From contig VZTJ01000753.1 of assembly GCA_013397795.1 (NCBI GenBank), forward strand, positions 62,001-126,000: a stretch of DNA of 64,000 nucleotides, in the 5' to 3' direction. The notes beneath the pieces were generated by a model. It saw only the letters and a list, made by a program, of their open reading frames with translations. It was not told the DNA's origin and made no database searches. Positions 1 through 10,150 of this stretch are shown in pieces (the first letter of the stretch is position 1; the number at the start of each line of letters is the position of its first letter). The position numbers and the translations under genes are program-made. This DNA comes from Orthonyx spaldingii. Its lineage: Eukaryota > Chordata > Aves > Passeriformes > Orthonychidae.

Positions 1-2337
1 CCAGCAGAGCAGTCTTCTCATCCTGGAGGCCTGGGCACCTACACACACAGACACACCCTTATCTTTTTTTTAACTGTATGTATGGGCTGACATCATACTT
101 TGTGACCTTTTCAATGTAAATGAATGGGTGTCCTTCAAATCTGCTACAGCTTCTCCCAGTGTATCCAGAAAATTTGCTTCTAATTTGGGCCTCATGTTTG
201 TCTAAAAGCCAAAATACCTAGAAGAAAGGAGGGGAACTCTTACCTTTAACTGATTGTTCAGAAAACAAACTAAGGACTTGTGTCAAGGGCCACTGAAATT
301 ATTTTTTTTTTAAAGGGTCTTAAGGATTTTAGCTCAAATCTTGTAAACTGAAAGAGAAATATCTTGGCATCAGGCTGAGCTGGATTGATTGTGGGGGGTT
401 AGCACCTCTCTAGCATCAAAGCACTTAAAATCTGAAACATTGAGGTAAAATCCTTTATCAGAGTTTCTCCCATTTAAGATGCAGGCAAGAAATTGCATAG
501 AAAGGGGCACCCAATGTTGTCACTTTTAGCAGGGCTATAAACAAACCTATGGTTTATCACAGCTCTCTAGATATTAGAAATGTGCTGGATTACTATTGAA
601 TGTACAGAACATGAGGCCAGAAACGGTTGCTGCAGTTAGACACCAGAAGCATGAGGTGTGTTTGGCCCTGACCTTTATGTGTGGATCATTAACTTGAGAC
701 TGCACATATCCTAAAGAAAGCAAGCATTGCATTTATTTATTTTGCTTTTGTAGGAGGGAGGAAGAACTCTAATCACAGAATCTTGCTCTGATGTACTTTG
801 CTAGGGAAGACTCATTGTAGCTCCATGGATCGCTAGCTCAAGTTTGGCTGGGAACTGCAATGAGACTGTTGTAACAATTACATCCATCACCATCCTTTAT
901 AAAGGAATGAGCTTGAGAATAGAGTCACAGAATATGATATTTCCATGTTTCTACTAGAAGTCAGTGGGAAATACGAAGCTGGCTGAAAATATTTTCTGTT
1001 CAGCTACTCAGTTTAAATCATAACTCCCATACAGTGCAGTTACAAAAGTATTCATCAAATGAAACTGAATTAGAGCTACACTTTGTTCTTATTAAAACCA
1101 CCAATTCTTTACACTGATTAGTCAAAATTTTGTTACTCAGAGGAATAAATATTAAAGACAAAGCACTTACTCTTTTTGGTAACAACTTCTAATCAAAATA
1201 TCATTTGTAAGATCCTGAAGAAAACAAAGGTACTCTTCTTCTCTATACAAACACACAAACTGTCAGTCTCTTGCTTTAACATACATGGAATTAAAATAAG
1301 GTTTACAGTACCATCTAACGAGGAAGTAGTTTTAGACTAATAAAACTAACTCAAAGAATTTTGCCAACCTAAACAAATGTGCTAAATTTATTTACTACTC
1401 TGCATTTTTTACTAATCAGGCTTATAAGTTTTAATATGACAGATTTTAATTGTTCTGTTGATTAACTCCCTAAATATTCTAATGCATTAATATTGTTAAT
1501 CAAGAATATCTATGCCTTTTGTGAATAATCAGTTAAAAATGGTTCCAATGAAGAAAGTGTAGGTTTATCAGAAGATAAATTAATTTTAAGATTGTTTATT
1601 TATTAACTAGTCGTAACATATTTAGCTTGCCTACTACAAGAGGCGTGGCATAACCCAGAAAACTCTTCCAACTTTCTGATCCCACATTTCCCAAGCCAAT
1701 AGCTGAATCCTTTATTCCCAATAGAATCTCTCTACTCAGTGCCTACAGCCATTGGTAATAGGCTCTTGTGTTATGTTTTCAATTTTCCACTAGATTTCTA
1801 CTTTAATATTTTGATATGAAACTTAGAAATAGTTAAAAGGGACAAACAAACATTTCACACTTCTTCAAGTTGTAATCCTGAAGAAAGTGTCATTTCAAAA
1901 TCGTGACCCCACAATTCCTGGTTCTGCCACAAAAAGGAAAGGGTTAAAAAAGTGAACAATTTGTTTCATTATTTTTGTATTATCATTGCATATTTCCACT
2001 CAGAGTACCGGGGAAATCATCTGATTTCACAACATATCAAAATCACAACTACATCACATGCCAGCTCATTTGAAATAAGCATCTTGTGTGTCAATCACAA
2101 TGTAAATAATGGAAAAGTATTATTATTGGGTAGGTTCATGTTAGCAGAAATGGAAATCACCTTGTATAACCTGAGAGAAATGACGCAAATGCTATAAAGA
2201 AAATCAGAATTTCTGTCAAAATTGAAAATCTTTGCAGATTCCATACAAATACAACAGCATTTTCTTTAGAAGAACATGCAAAATATTTTTATGTCTTTGA
2301 AAGAGTACTTAGAAAATCAGACTGATATCAAAATTAC
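1..2337. other. SPATA7 3' intron sequence, nothing recognised
   Basis: This is AT-rich sequence with no convincing exon, repeat family or RNA gene. A minus-strand acceptor-like site (GTGTGTAG at about 39-46) precedes an open stretch running off the left edge. I could not match that stretch to SPATA7, so it is not called. The conserved C-terminal exons of SPATA7 are not visible here and should lie to the left. Confidence 0.5.
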
Positions 2338-2380
2338 CTTTTCCTGTGGCATCATCAAATGAGAATAGGAGCTTCTCTTG
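2338..2380 (-). CDS. SPATA7: Possible SPATA7 exon 8
   Basis: This tentative 43-bp segment reads QEKLLFSFDDATGK in phase 0, as exon 7 would require. Its donor is strong (GGAAAAG|GTAATT). The acceptor (AAAAATATTAG) has a poor pyrimidine tract. The local EKL resembles human AKEKIAPLPLEG in the expected region, but the stretch is too short to be conclusive. If real, it leaves in phase 1 and the next exon lies left of about 2300 or outside the window. Chance is a serious alternative. Confidence 0.33.
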
Positions 2381-3154
2381 CTAATATTTTTAAATGAAGG
2401 TTTAGGTGGTTGGAACAAGGGTTGAAATAGTACTATCAAGCACAGGGCTATCACAAATTAAGCCTGTTGTGCCTTGGCTGAAATGTGTAGAAATTCAGCA
2501 TGGCTTCTTCAGCATGGTAAAGGGGCATGTGGGCCAGGGAATTATACAAGACTTCTCTATCGTGCATGGCTTTGGCTATTGTTAACCAGCCTTAATTTTA
2601 AGTGCACTAAAATTCACTAAATCAATCCACCATTCATCTTGAAAATCCAGATGACTAATGGAGTGCAACTTCCAGACAAAATCTTGCATGGTATTCTACA
2701 GCAGTGACCATAGACTGAGTGAATAGCACTTTGTCTGAACATTTCTGGGCTTCAAGTCATTATTTGGATGGAATGAAAGGCCGTAAACCAACCAAAAAGC
2801 AAGAGTTCAGTCAAGCAGGAAAGAGCTCTGCTTTCAGAAGAGCAGATTTGTGTTGGGATACACTGTTTTCCACACATAGTGTCTCATTTGTGATTCTCAG
2901 AGAGACCAGTTGCTTTAGCTGTTTCTGTTTTATTCACAGATGTCTGTTGACCCTATCCAGACTTGCGTGCTGGATTTCTCAATTGCAACCTTAGTCACTT
3001 CTCACAAGATAGTTGAATTTTTGGTTTTGCTCTTAACATATGCCACTGAAAAGCCACTGAATTCATTAACAATTTCATTTCCACATAACCAGGACAACTT
3101 TTGTGAATGAGCAGTGTTTTCTGCCCTTTTTTCTGTGTAACTGCATACACTAAC

Positions 3155-3215
3155 CTCAACTGGTTGCTCAGAAAAGTGAGCAGAATGTGGCCTCATATGC
3201 GCATCTTCTAATAAC
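3155..3215 (-). CDS. SPATA7: SPATA7 exon 7 (probable)
   Basis: This 61-bp segment has an excellent acceptor (GTGTTTTTAATCTTTCAG) and a good donor (GTTGAG|GTTAGT). It enters in phase 2, exactly as exon 6 requires. It reads LLEDAHMRPHSAHF then SEQPVE, leaving in phase 0. Similarity to the human sequence after YRYY (DFTDQRIEAETQTELSF) is only faint, so the call rests on splice signals, phase and position. The upstream intron is just 92 bp (3216-3307). The open frame continues into the intron as far as position 3002, so intron retention would add residues before a stop. Confidence 0.65.
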
Positions 3216-3307
3216 CTGAAAGATTAAAAACACAGTGAGAAACAGTTATGATTCAATTGATGTGTGTGAAAAGAAAATTGCCTAACTTTTAACATTGATG
3301 TCAGTAC

Positions 3308-3810
3308 CTGTGCAAGCCTTTTTTCTTCTTATTGTTGATGCCTGCTGATTTAAGTGATGGTCTGCCCAGGGAGGAGCTCCCTTTTCTGGAAGGAGAATTA
3401 TAATACCTATATTTTACAAGAAAAGGTTGATGCAATGTCTTTAAGATCCGAGGGATAAAACACTGCTTATTTTCTGTAAAGTAAATTGCATGTTTGTCAA
3501 GGAGGTCCCCAGAGCAGGTTTTATGAACAGAGTTTTGAAATGCCTTCTTCCTGTTGCGACTGCCCAAAGGCATGTGAGACTGCAGGAGTGGTGAAGCAGA
3601 TGATCTATGGGCACTAGGGCTGTGAACTGGAGTCTGAGACAAAGCACATGGAGCAGTATTTGGGATAGTCTTTCTTGCAGCAGGAGTTGGCATCAGAGTC
3701 CTTGAAGTGAACTTCTGATGTGACACAGAGAGGGGCGGCTCTCTCTTTGTCCTGGGATAGTTGGTTTGACCAAGCAATGGGTGACCATTTCCCAACAATG
3801 ACCAGTTTGC
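3308..3810 (-). CDS. SPATA7: SPATA7 exon 6 (large central exon)
   Basis: This 503-bp exon is open throughout: 167 codons plus two bases. The key match is SGDLLDKH followed by NKQCFIPRILKTL and KYRYY. Human has SGDLLDKH, NKQLPFTPRTLKTE and QYRYY in the same order and spacing. The N-terminal two thirds is serine-, proline- and threonine-rich and poorly conserved. The C-terminal end is lysine-rich (INNKKKKG). The acceptor is TTTAACGTACAG|GCA and the donor GCACAG|GTACTG. It is entered in phase 0 and left in phase 2, consistent with exons 5 and 7. No known catalytic domain; the family acts as a scaffold or linker at the ciliary transition zone. Confidence 0.95.
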
Positions 3811-5111
3811 CTGTACGTTAAAGAACAAAACCGACAGAAAAATTACACGAGAATTTGCTAAAGACACTATTTCCTACATAGTAGCTTATACAGGAGGAAT
3901 TTTAAGAAACTGTTTTCAAACTGGTTCAGTTGGTTTTAAGTGGTGTAAATGACTTGCTCAGTTCTGGGAACCACAGTTGGTAGTAAAACCACCCTGCCAC
4001 TGTGCTTGAGTTAATTAAACTGTCCTTTTCCTAGTTTCCTTTTCCTTACTTCTGTTTACTAAGTTGAGGTTTCTAATGACAAGTTGTCTTGGGAAATTAC
4101 AGAAATCCCATTTTGCTTGACAGGGCTCACAGAGAGAGAACAGGAGACTTTTTCTTCCTTGGACATTGTGCATTATCAGCTATGGAATTGATGACTCAGT
4201 GGCAGTTTCTCAGTCCTTCTTCAATGGCATCTTCTGTTCTCTTTTCTTGTGTGCCTGTGCAGGTGTGAGCACGGCTCCATCTCATGAGTTTGAAGTCAGA
4301 GTCACTGCTTTCCTCACAAACACCACAGGTGAAATTCTGACCTATTGTTTTGCTATTCATCTCACTGGGAGAAAGATTTTACAAATCAAAATAATGCATA
4401 TTTGAACTGGATGATGTTTGTAAGCAATATAATTTGGAATCTAGTGGTAAACCCACAATGATTCTCAAATTATAGAAAGTTTTACAATCCAAATACAGTC
4501 TGCTGAGGAATTTTTGCTCCAGAGAGACTCTGGACTATGGTAAGATGAAATGTTTTGCAAGAATTTGTCTATTGAGATGAGGTCCACTGGCAGAATTTGG
4601 TGAAGAAGAGGTCTACTCACAATGATATGAGGTTGTACAGTTTCTGGTATCTGGCAGAATATATATATAAATAGGATTAATTACTTTAGGGTTTTGGTTT
4701 TATCAATAAGTAACATTCTAACATTTAGGGTAAACTGTAAAGCAATGTAAAGTGTTGGAATACTCAGAAAAATGTTGGGATTTCATTCTCTTGAAAACAT
4801 TGTGTTCTCTTGAACACATTTTAGTCACCTACACATAGCCATAACATGGTTGGTTACCTGTCACTGTAGGCCACGTAGGGACAGAAACAGTTCAATGGGA
4901 GGACAGCTGCCAGGTGGCAAAAGTGAGAGTCAAATATTATCTCTGCTTGACTAGACTATAAAAAGCCACACTGAATAAACCTGCGTGTAACTGCTGTGTT
5001 ACAGGCACTCCCCACACCACAGAGCACAGCTAACTAAGGGGGAAATGGGCTTTTTCACGTAGTTCAGTGCCACCTGTGTGACAGGTCCTATGCTGTCAGA
5101 ACATCACATAC
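3811..5111. other. SPATA7 intron 5
   Basis: This is a 1.3-kb intron between exons 5 and 6. I see no recognisable mobile element, RNA or alternative exon in it. Confidence 0.8.
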
Positions 5112-5233
5112 CTTCTGCTGGCTTGGAGAAACACTTCTGGACTTGAATGGTGAGGCAGGAAGACCGTCTACAAGATCCTTCTTGTATTTCTCAAGGGCTT
5201 GAATTAGTCTGTCTCTTTTCTGCTGGTCTTTGT
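5112..5233 (-). CDS. SPATA7: SPATA7 exon 5
   Basis: This 122-bp exon encodes a charged, probably helical stretch beginning KDQQKRDRLIQALEKYKKD. It aligns with human ADQQRREKLKKELAQCEKE. The second half is serine- and proline-rich (SPFKSRSVSPSQQK) and does not resemble the human sequence, as expected for this low-complexity, fast-evolving part. The acceptor is CATGTACAG and the donor CAGAAG|GTATGT. It enters in phase 1 and leaves in phase 0, matching its neighbours. The acceptor lacks a strong pyrimidine tract, but the frame and similarity are clear. Confidence 0.92.
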
Positions 5234-5786
5234 CTGTACATGTAAATATGAAAATGCAATCTATTCCTGTTAAATCAATGATTAGGTCATAGAGTATTGC
5301 TCTTCATTCTTCATTTTTGCCACTAGAGATGATTCTGTCTCCTCCTCTTAATACCAAGTAGCAAACAGAGAAGGCATCATTCTACCTTTTACAGCTGGCT
5401 CTTCCTGCTTCTGTGCTCAGCACACATCTGAATTTGAAATCAGTGTGAGCCAGGACTCGTTTACATCACTCACAGAGTCAGTAATGAGCTACTGGAGGGA
5501 TAAGAGAGCATGATAACATTTTGTTCCCACCCTGTGCATCATTTCCCCTATCCTAGACAGAAGTTGAGGCAGGTCAAAACAGAAAAGCTGAGGCAGTTGA
5601 GTAAGGATTCAAGTCTACATACTAAGAGTTGAGTGACCAGAGTCAGGCTGCCACTGTGGTCTGTGCAGGCTGCAATGCCAAGAAAGTCCTCTTTCTGCAC
5701 TGGTCAAACTCAGGCTGAGAAGAGTACAGTGACACTTCTGCTTGTCCCTCACACACAAAATGAAGAGAAACAGGCTCAAGCCCTTT

Positions 5787-5956
5787 GGCACTGGCACAGA
5801 AGCTGTGGATGGCCCATTCCTGAAGTCTCCAAGGCCAGGCTGGATGGGGCTCTGAGCAACCTGATCTAGCATAAGGTGTCCCTGCCCACGACACGGGGAT
5901 TGGAACCAGACGATCTTTAAGATCCACTTCAACCCAAACCATTCTATGATTTCATG
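5787..5956 (+). mobile_element. CR1 LINE 3' end, 5'-truncated
   Basis: The stretch AGGCTGGATGGGGCTCTGAG, followed by CAACCTGATCTAG, GGTGTCCCTGCCCA and GATCTTTAAGATCCACTTC, is the classic 3' end of avian CR1 non-LTR retrotransposons. It ends in ATTCTATGATTTCATGA, the diagnostic 8-bp tail repeat. Only about 170 bp of the 3' untranslated part is present, which is the usual 5'-truncated form. It lies antisense to SPATA7 in intron 4. Open frames crossing it on both strands are not genes. Confidence 0.92.
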
Positions 5957-6042
5957 ACCTTTCAATCTTCCTGAAAATATGCAAGTGAGAGTAGAACTAA
6001 GAACACTTATTATCATTATTGCTATATAGAATATTATATAAT

Positions 6043-6068
6043 TTAATATGTAATATATTACATATTAA
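6043..6068. repeat. 26-bp perfect AT palindrome
   Basis: The sequence from TTAATATGTAATA to TATTACATATTAA is exactly its own reverse complement with no spacer. Its flanks are also AT-rich. It could extrude a cruciform, but no function is implied by sequence alone. Confidence 0.95.
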
Positions 6069-7364
6069 GTATTATACAATGACAGTAAGAAAACACAGGG
6101 GTAGGAAGAAGATATGAGTTACCCAAGACTACAGAAGCCCACAGGGGCATATTCATGTATAATGCAAAGCCTCTCATAATTCACCATCATTTTTCACAAC
6201 CTTACTTTTTGCAATGCAAGCAGGAATGACGCGTGACCAAAATTTTCAACTCTTTTAACCTGCTGTGTTCTTTCTATGCACAGCTCTGAAAGAAAGGATA
6301 TGTTGATGTGCAACAACACATTTCTCTTTGTAGATGATGTTTAAAAAATACACCCCTCCACCCCCAGCTCTAGTTGAAACTAGGGACTCACACATAAAGT
6401 ATGGATTAAGTGGGGTTCACTGAGGTTCTGCAAGCTGCATATGGCCTTTTGAGTTGAAAATGTATCTCTGTCAGAATTTCCTCATGCTATGGAGCTCTGG
6501 TACATGGCAGCACATGCCAATACTGCCAGGCAGGCCAGCAAAGAAATGTGTTCTGTTCCCTCACCTCTAGTTGTAGCTGCACAGGCCCCTCAAACATGTA
6601 ACTCTAGATGGCTGGAAAGGTTTCAGGATGGCTGGTGAAATGTGACTTCTGTAGTGTGATGATACTTTGATTAATAATGACTTATTCCTGTCAAAATACA
6701 CAACTGGTTCATGACCAGCCCAGGGTCCCCTCACAATGCCATTGTGGCAAGAGACTAAAATGTATCCTCACAGTATGTTGCAAATGTTTTGCTAACGAGA
6801 AGCAACAGCTCCTCCTCTGAAGGGGTGTAATTGCAGGGCATCTCACTAATAATGTCACAGAATAACACCAGAAATCTGGCAAGGCAACACTTATTAAAGA
6901 TGGTTTTTTTGAAGGAGGAGATGCACTGAGCTGTATTTAGTATTACACATTTCTGAATTAACAGAAGGGTTACTGGGTGTTAGGTAGTCTTAAACCTATT
7001 TCTTTTGGAAAAGAAACAGCTGAAACTTTTTAAAAAAAACAAAACGAAAAAAACCACATATACTGCTCTAAATGGGTGGCTCTTCCAAAGTTTGTGAGGG
7101 GTCTTCTATGCGACACACCATCACACAGTCTTAGACAGCCTCAAGGTTGTGTCGTTTTCATTGAAAAAAATAGATTTCACTGACAGCTAAAACCAATATA
7201 TAGTCTCCTGAGGCATGTAATCTGTCTTTCCAGTCTTGAATAGACATGAATTCATAGCATCATCCTATTAAGAAAAACATGTTGACAAAGCTAAATCCTA
7301 TTTGGATGACTGGGAAGCAGGATTATACAACTCACTGGAACAAATAACAAAATGTACTTGCTCA

Positions 7365-7500
7365 GTCGCGCTCATGCAGAGATTAATACCTTCCCCGTTT
7401 ATCTGGGTTTTCACGGGGCCCAATCAAAGACTATATCAATCCCAATCCCCCAATCACGGGGCCTCCCCATACTGATTAAAGACTTTGCATTCTGCAGTCA
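7365..7500. repeat. CpG-rich patch with imperfect direct repeat
   Basis: TCACGGGGCC occurs at 7411-7420 and again at 7454-7463. Each copy is followed by an ATCAAAGACT or ATTAAAGACT-like segment, so about 43 bp has been duplicated imperfectly. The local CpG content (GTCGCGCTC, CCCCGTTT, CACGGGG) contrasts with the surrounding AT-rich intron. This may be a fragment of a retroviral LTR or other young element. I could not name a family. Confidence 0.5.
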
Positions 7501-9954
7501 TGTGAAAAATAGCAGGCAAGACAGCTTGCATGGTGTCTGTGCAGCAGTGCCACCAGTCAGGGTACAGATTTCTTTCAGGACAGTGCCCATGGCTTGGGAG
7601 GCCTAAGGAAAACGTGACATCCGTGCCTCCCCTCCTTTCTGTCTGCGAACAGGTGAGGCAGGACAACAACTGCAGCCCAAGGCACGGCTGAGCCGTCAGC
7701 AAGCCTTGCCAAGGGCAAGAAAATAAAATGTTCCAGGTCAAAGAGCCACAGGTTTTAAACAGCTTTTGTCTAGTATTTCACTGATATTTTGACTATGAAT
7801 ATGGGTTATAAACAGGCCACATGGCAGCAAGCCTATTCAAATAAGCCCTATTCCAGTGCATTATAGTTTTATGTTTTGAGGAGTTAGCAAAAGCTGCTGG
7901 GCAGAATGTCTCATAGCAACTCTCCTTCCCCTTTCCTAATAGTTTCACCTGTTGGGTTTTGTATGTGCCACAGCCAGGTGAGACTGACTGAGGGGTCCTG
8001 CAGCACATCCTGGTTTACTGACATACCTGCTAAGGGATTTACTTGCCCAAACACCTTCCAGCCCTGCTCTGCAGTTTCTCTGTAGGAGAAAACAACCACC
8101 TGCTCATTCTGCCTTTCTTCAAATGCTTTTTAAAAACAGCAATGACCAACAACAAAATAGAAAATAGCATGCAAACTTTGCATGATGCTTGGGGTTTTTT
8201 TCTTTTCCTTTTAGAAAAGCAAAAATTAGTCCTCCCTCGCTTTCTGATCTCATGTCTTAGCTGAAGAGTTTAAGAACTGACTGAACTGCTTCCCAGCAAA
8301 TAGAATCATGTAGTCTGGCCAGAGCAGGAGTTATTTAGGCAAATATATTCAACAGCCTTTCTCTTAAGCTCATTTTCTTGCTATTTTATCATCCTGCCTA
8401 CTGTGGCAGGCATTAATTTATCAGTGCTAAAGTACAATTTTACTGGTACTTGTACTGGTATCTATACTTGTCAGTGTGACAAAAGTAGAGAAAACAAAAG
8501 GGATTTGGTTGTAATCTGGTCCCTATAAACCACAGGAAGATCAGGTACTATAGCTCCCACTGTTTTCCTGGCAGTTCTTGTTGCCTGCCATTTGATAAAA
8601 CACCTTGTCTTTCCTTTGCTGCTTGCTGTGTGGAAGTCCTGAGTACAAAATGAGTGGGCACAAACTTACTTGATATAGTAGAAGCAGCTTAGCTGATTAT
8701 ATTGGTTGATCTGAAGGAAACAAAATAAACCTGTTTTTTTTTGTTTTAAATCCAGTGCCTTTTAGTTCTACTTATCTTAAATAGGAAGAAGGGTCATTAA
8801 ACACCTCAGACTGCATCCACAGCTGCCTCCTAAAAGAAAGGGTTATTTTTGGGTCTAAGGCAGAACATTATGACCCAAGTATGAATATGGCATACAAAGC
8901 CGGAACAGGCTTCCCTTAAGTTGTTTACCAGATGTTACAAAACTCAGTGATTATAGTTAGAAATAGAATCTACACCTTGGCTCATGCCTTAATTCTTGAC
9001 TCCCAGAGTGGGAGTTCTGGTTTAATTCCTACCACGAGTTTTTAAACAGTTGGCTGATATTTAGTTCCTGATGACCGTTGAAACAACAAGGAAGTTTCAA
9101 AGGACTGTGGGGAAAAAAGAAGAGCAAAAGTGGTAAATGAACTCCAGGCTGATATCAGTCCTGAGCATAACAACTGAAAGACTGTTACAAGACTCACTTG
9201 AAGTAAATAATGTGAGCAGCATCCATCAAAACAGTTAAAAACCAACCCATGCCAACTAGATAAGAAAAAAAGAGAGATTTTGATTGTGGTTGAGACAAAG
9301 GTAGTGGTTTAAAAGACTTCTGTAAGCTCCCTGGCTTTGTTCTGCATGGCATTTTGACTAAGAAATTAGAACAAAATTACAGGTGTTTACAAAATGGTGA
9401 ACTGGGAGATCTGAAAATGTTATTAACAGGTGTTACTAAAGCAAGGATAATTTTTGATATTGTAATATTAAATGATTTCATTTATCTGAAAGAAAACATA
9501 AAATCATGTCTCACAAAGCTTGAATAACTACAGTTTGGGAACTCATGAATAATAAAGAGGTGGTTTACCGTAACAAAGTGAGGTGCATTGCTCAGTGATG
9601 TAGATGTAGGGAAGCAGCACGCTTTTCAGCATGGATAATGGAACACTTCCACTGTGAAACGGCAGGATCTTACTTAAAGAAGGAGAGTCTTACCTGGGAA
9701 TCAGTGTCACTAAATAAACAGCCATACCTTCTTCTAGACAAACAGCTGCCTATAATTTCCCACAGCAACAGTGAAGCCAAAATTAGTGTAATACTACTGC
9801 CTATAAAGAGTGGAAACCTCAAGTGTGAGAACTGGGAGCCTTTACTTCTGTTTCCTCAACAGGTGGATAGTTGCTGCTGGAATTATATATCCTGCTTTAA
9901 AACTTTACTACTCAAGAAGCATTTACAAATTGAAAAGGATGCAGAGAAGATCCA

Positions 9955-10150
9955 TAAGTATGATGAACTCTGGAAAACACTCTCCAAAGAGTCAGATTTA
10001 AGGAGCTGAATGTATTTAGTTGTGCAAAAGGATGGTTAAGAAGTAGCTTTATTCCTACTTAGAACTAGCTATAGATGGAAATTAAACAGCACAAATGCAT
10101 CCTAAAGGAGAGGTATATGTTCCTCATGGCAAGGTAAGTTAGCCTTTGGG
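9955..10150 (+). mobile_element. Old CR1-like LINE remnant
   Basis: TTAAGGAGCTGAATGTATTTAG, then a diverged CAAAAGGATGGTTAAGAAGTAG, resembles the 3' region of ancient amniote CR1 elements (AAGGAGCTGAATCTGTTTAG and GAGAAGGTTAAGA in the form I recall). It is diverged and its limits are uncertain. A 123-codon open frame at 9638-10009 runs into it and is probably a chance frame or decayed repeat. Confidence 0.4.

Noticed and set aside
1..38. Possible further SPATA7 exon at the left edge (acceptor near 39)
   Set aside because: The open frame could not be matched to the SPATA7 C-terminal exons, the phase did not fit candidate exon 8, and the segment is cut by the window edge.
5615..6016. Overlapping frames of 78-133 residues on both strands
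   Set aside because: They overlap the CR1 3' end. They match no protein, and the CR1 piece is untranslated sequence.
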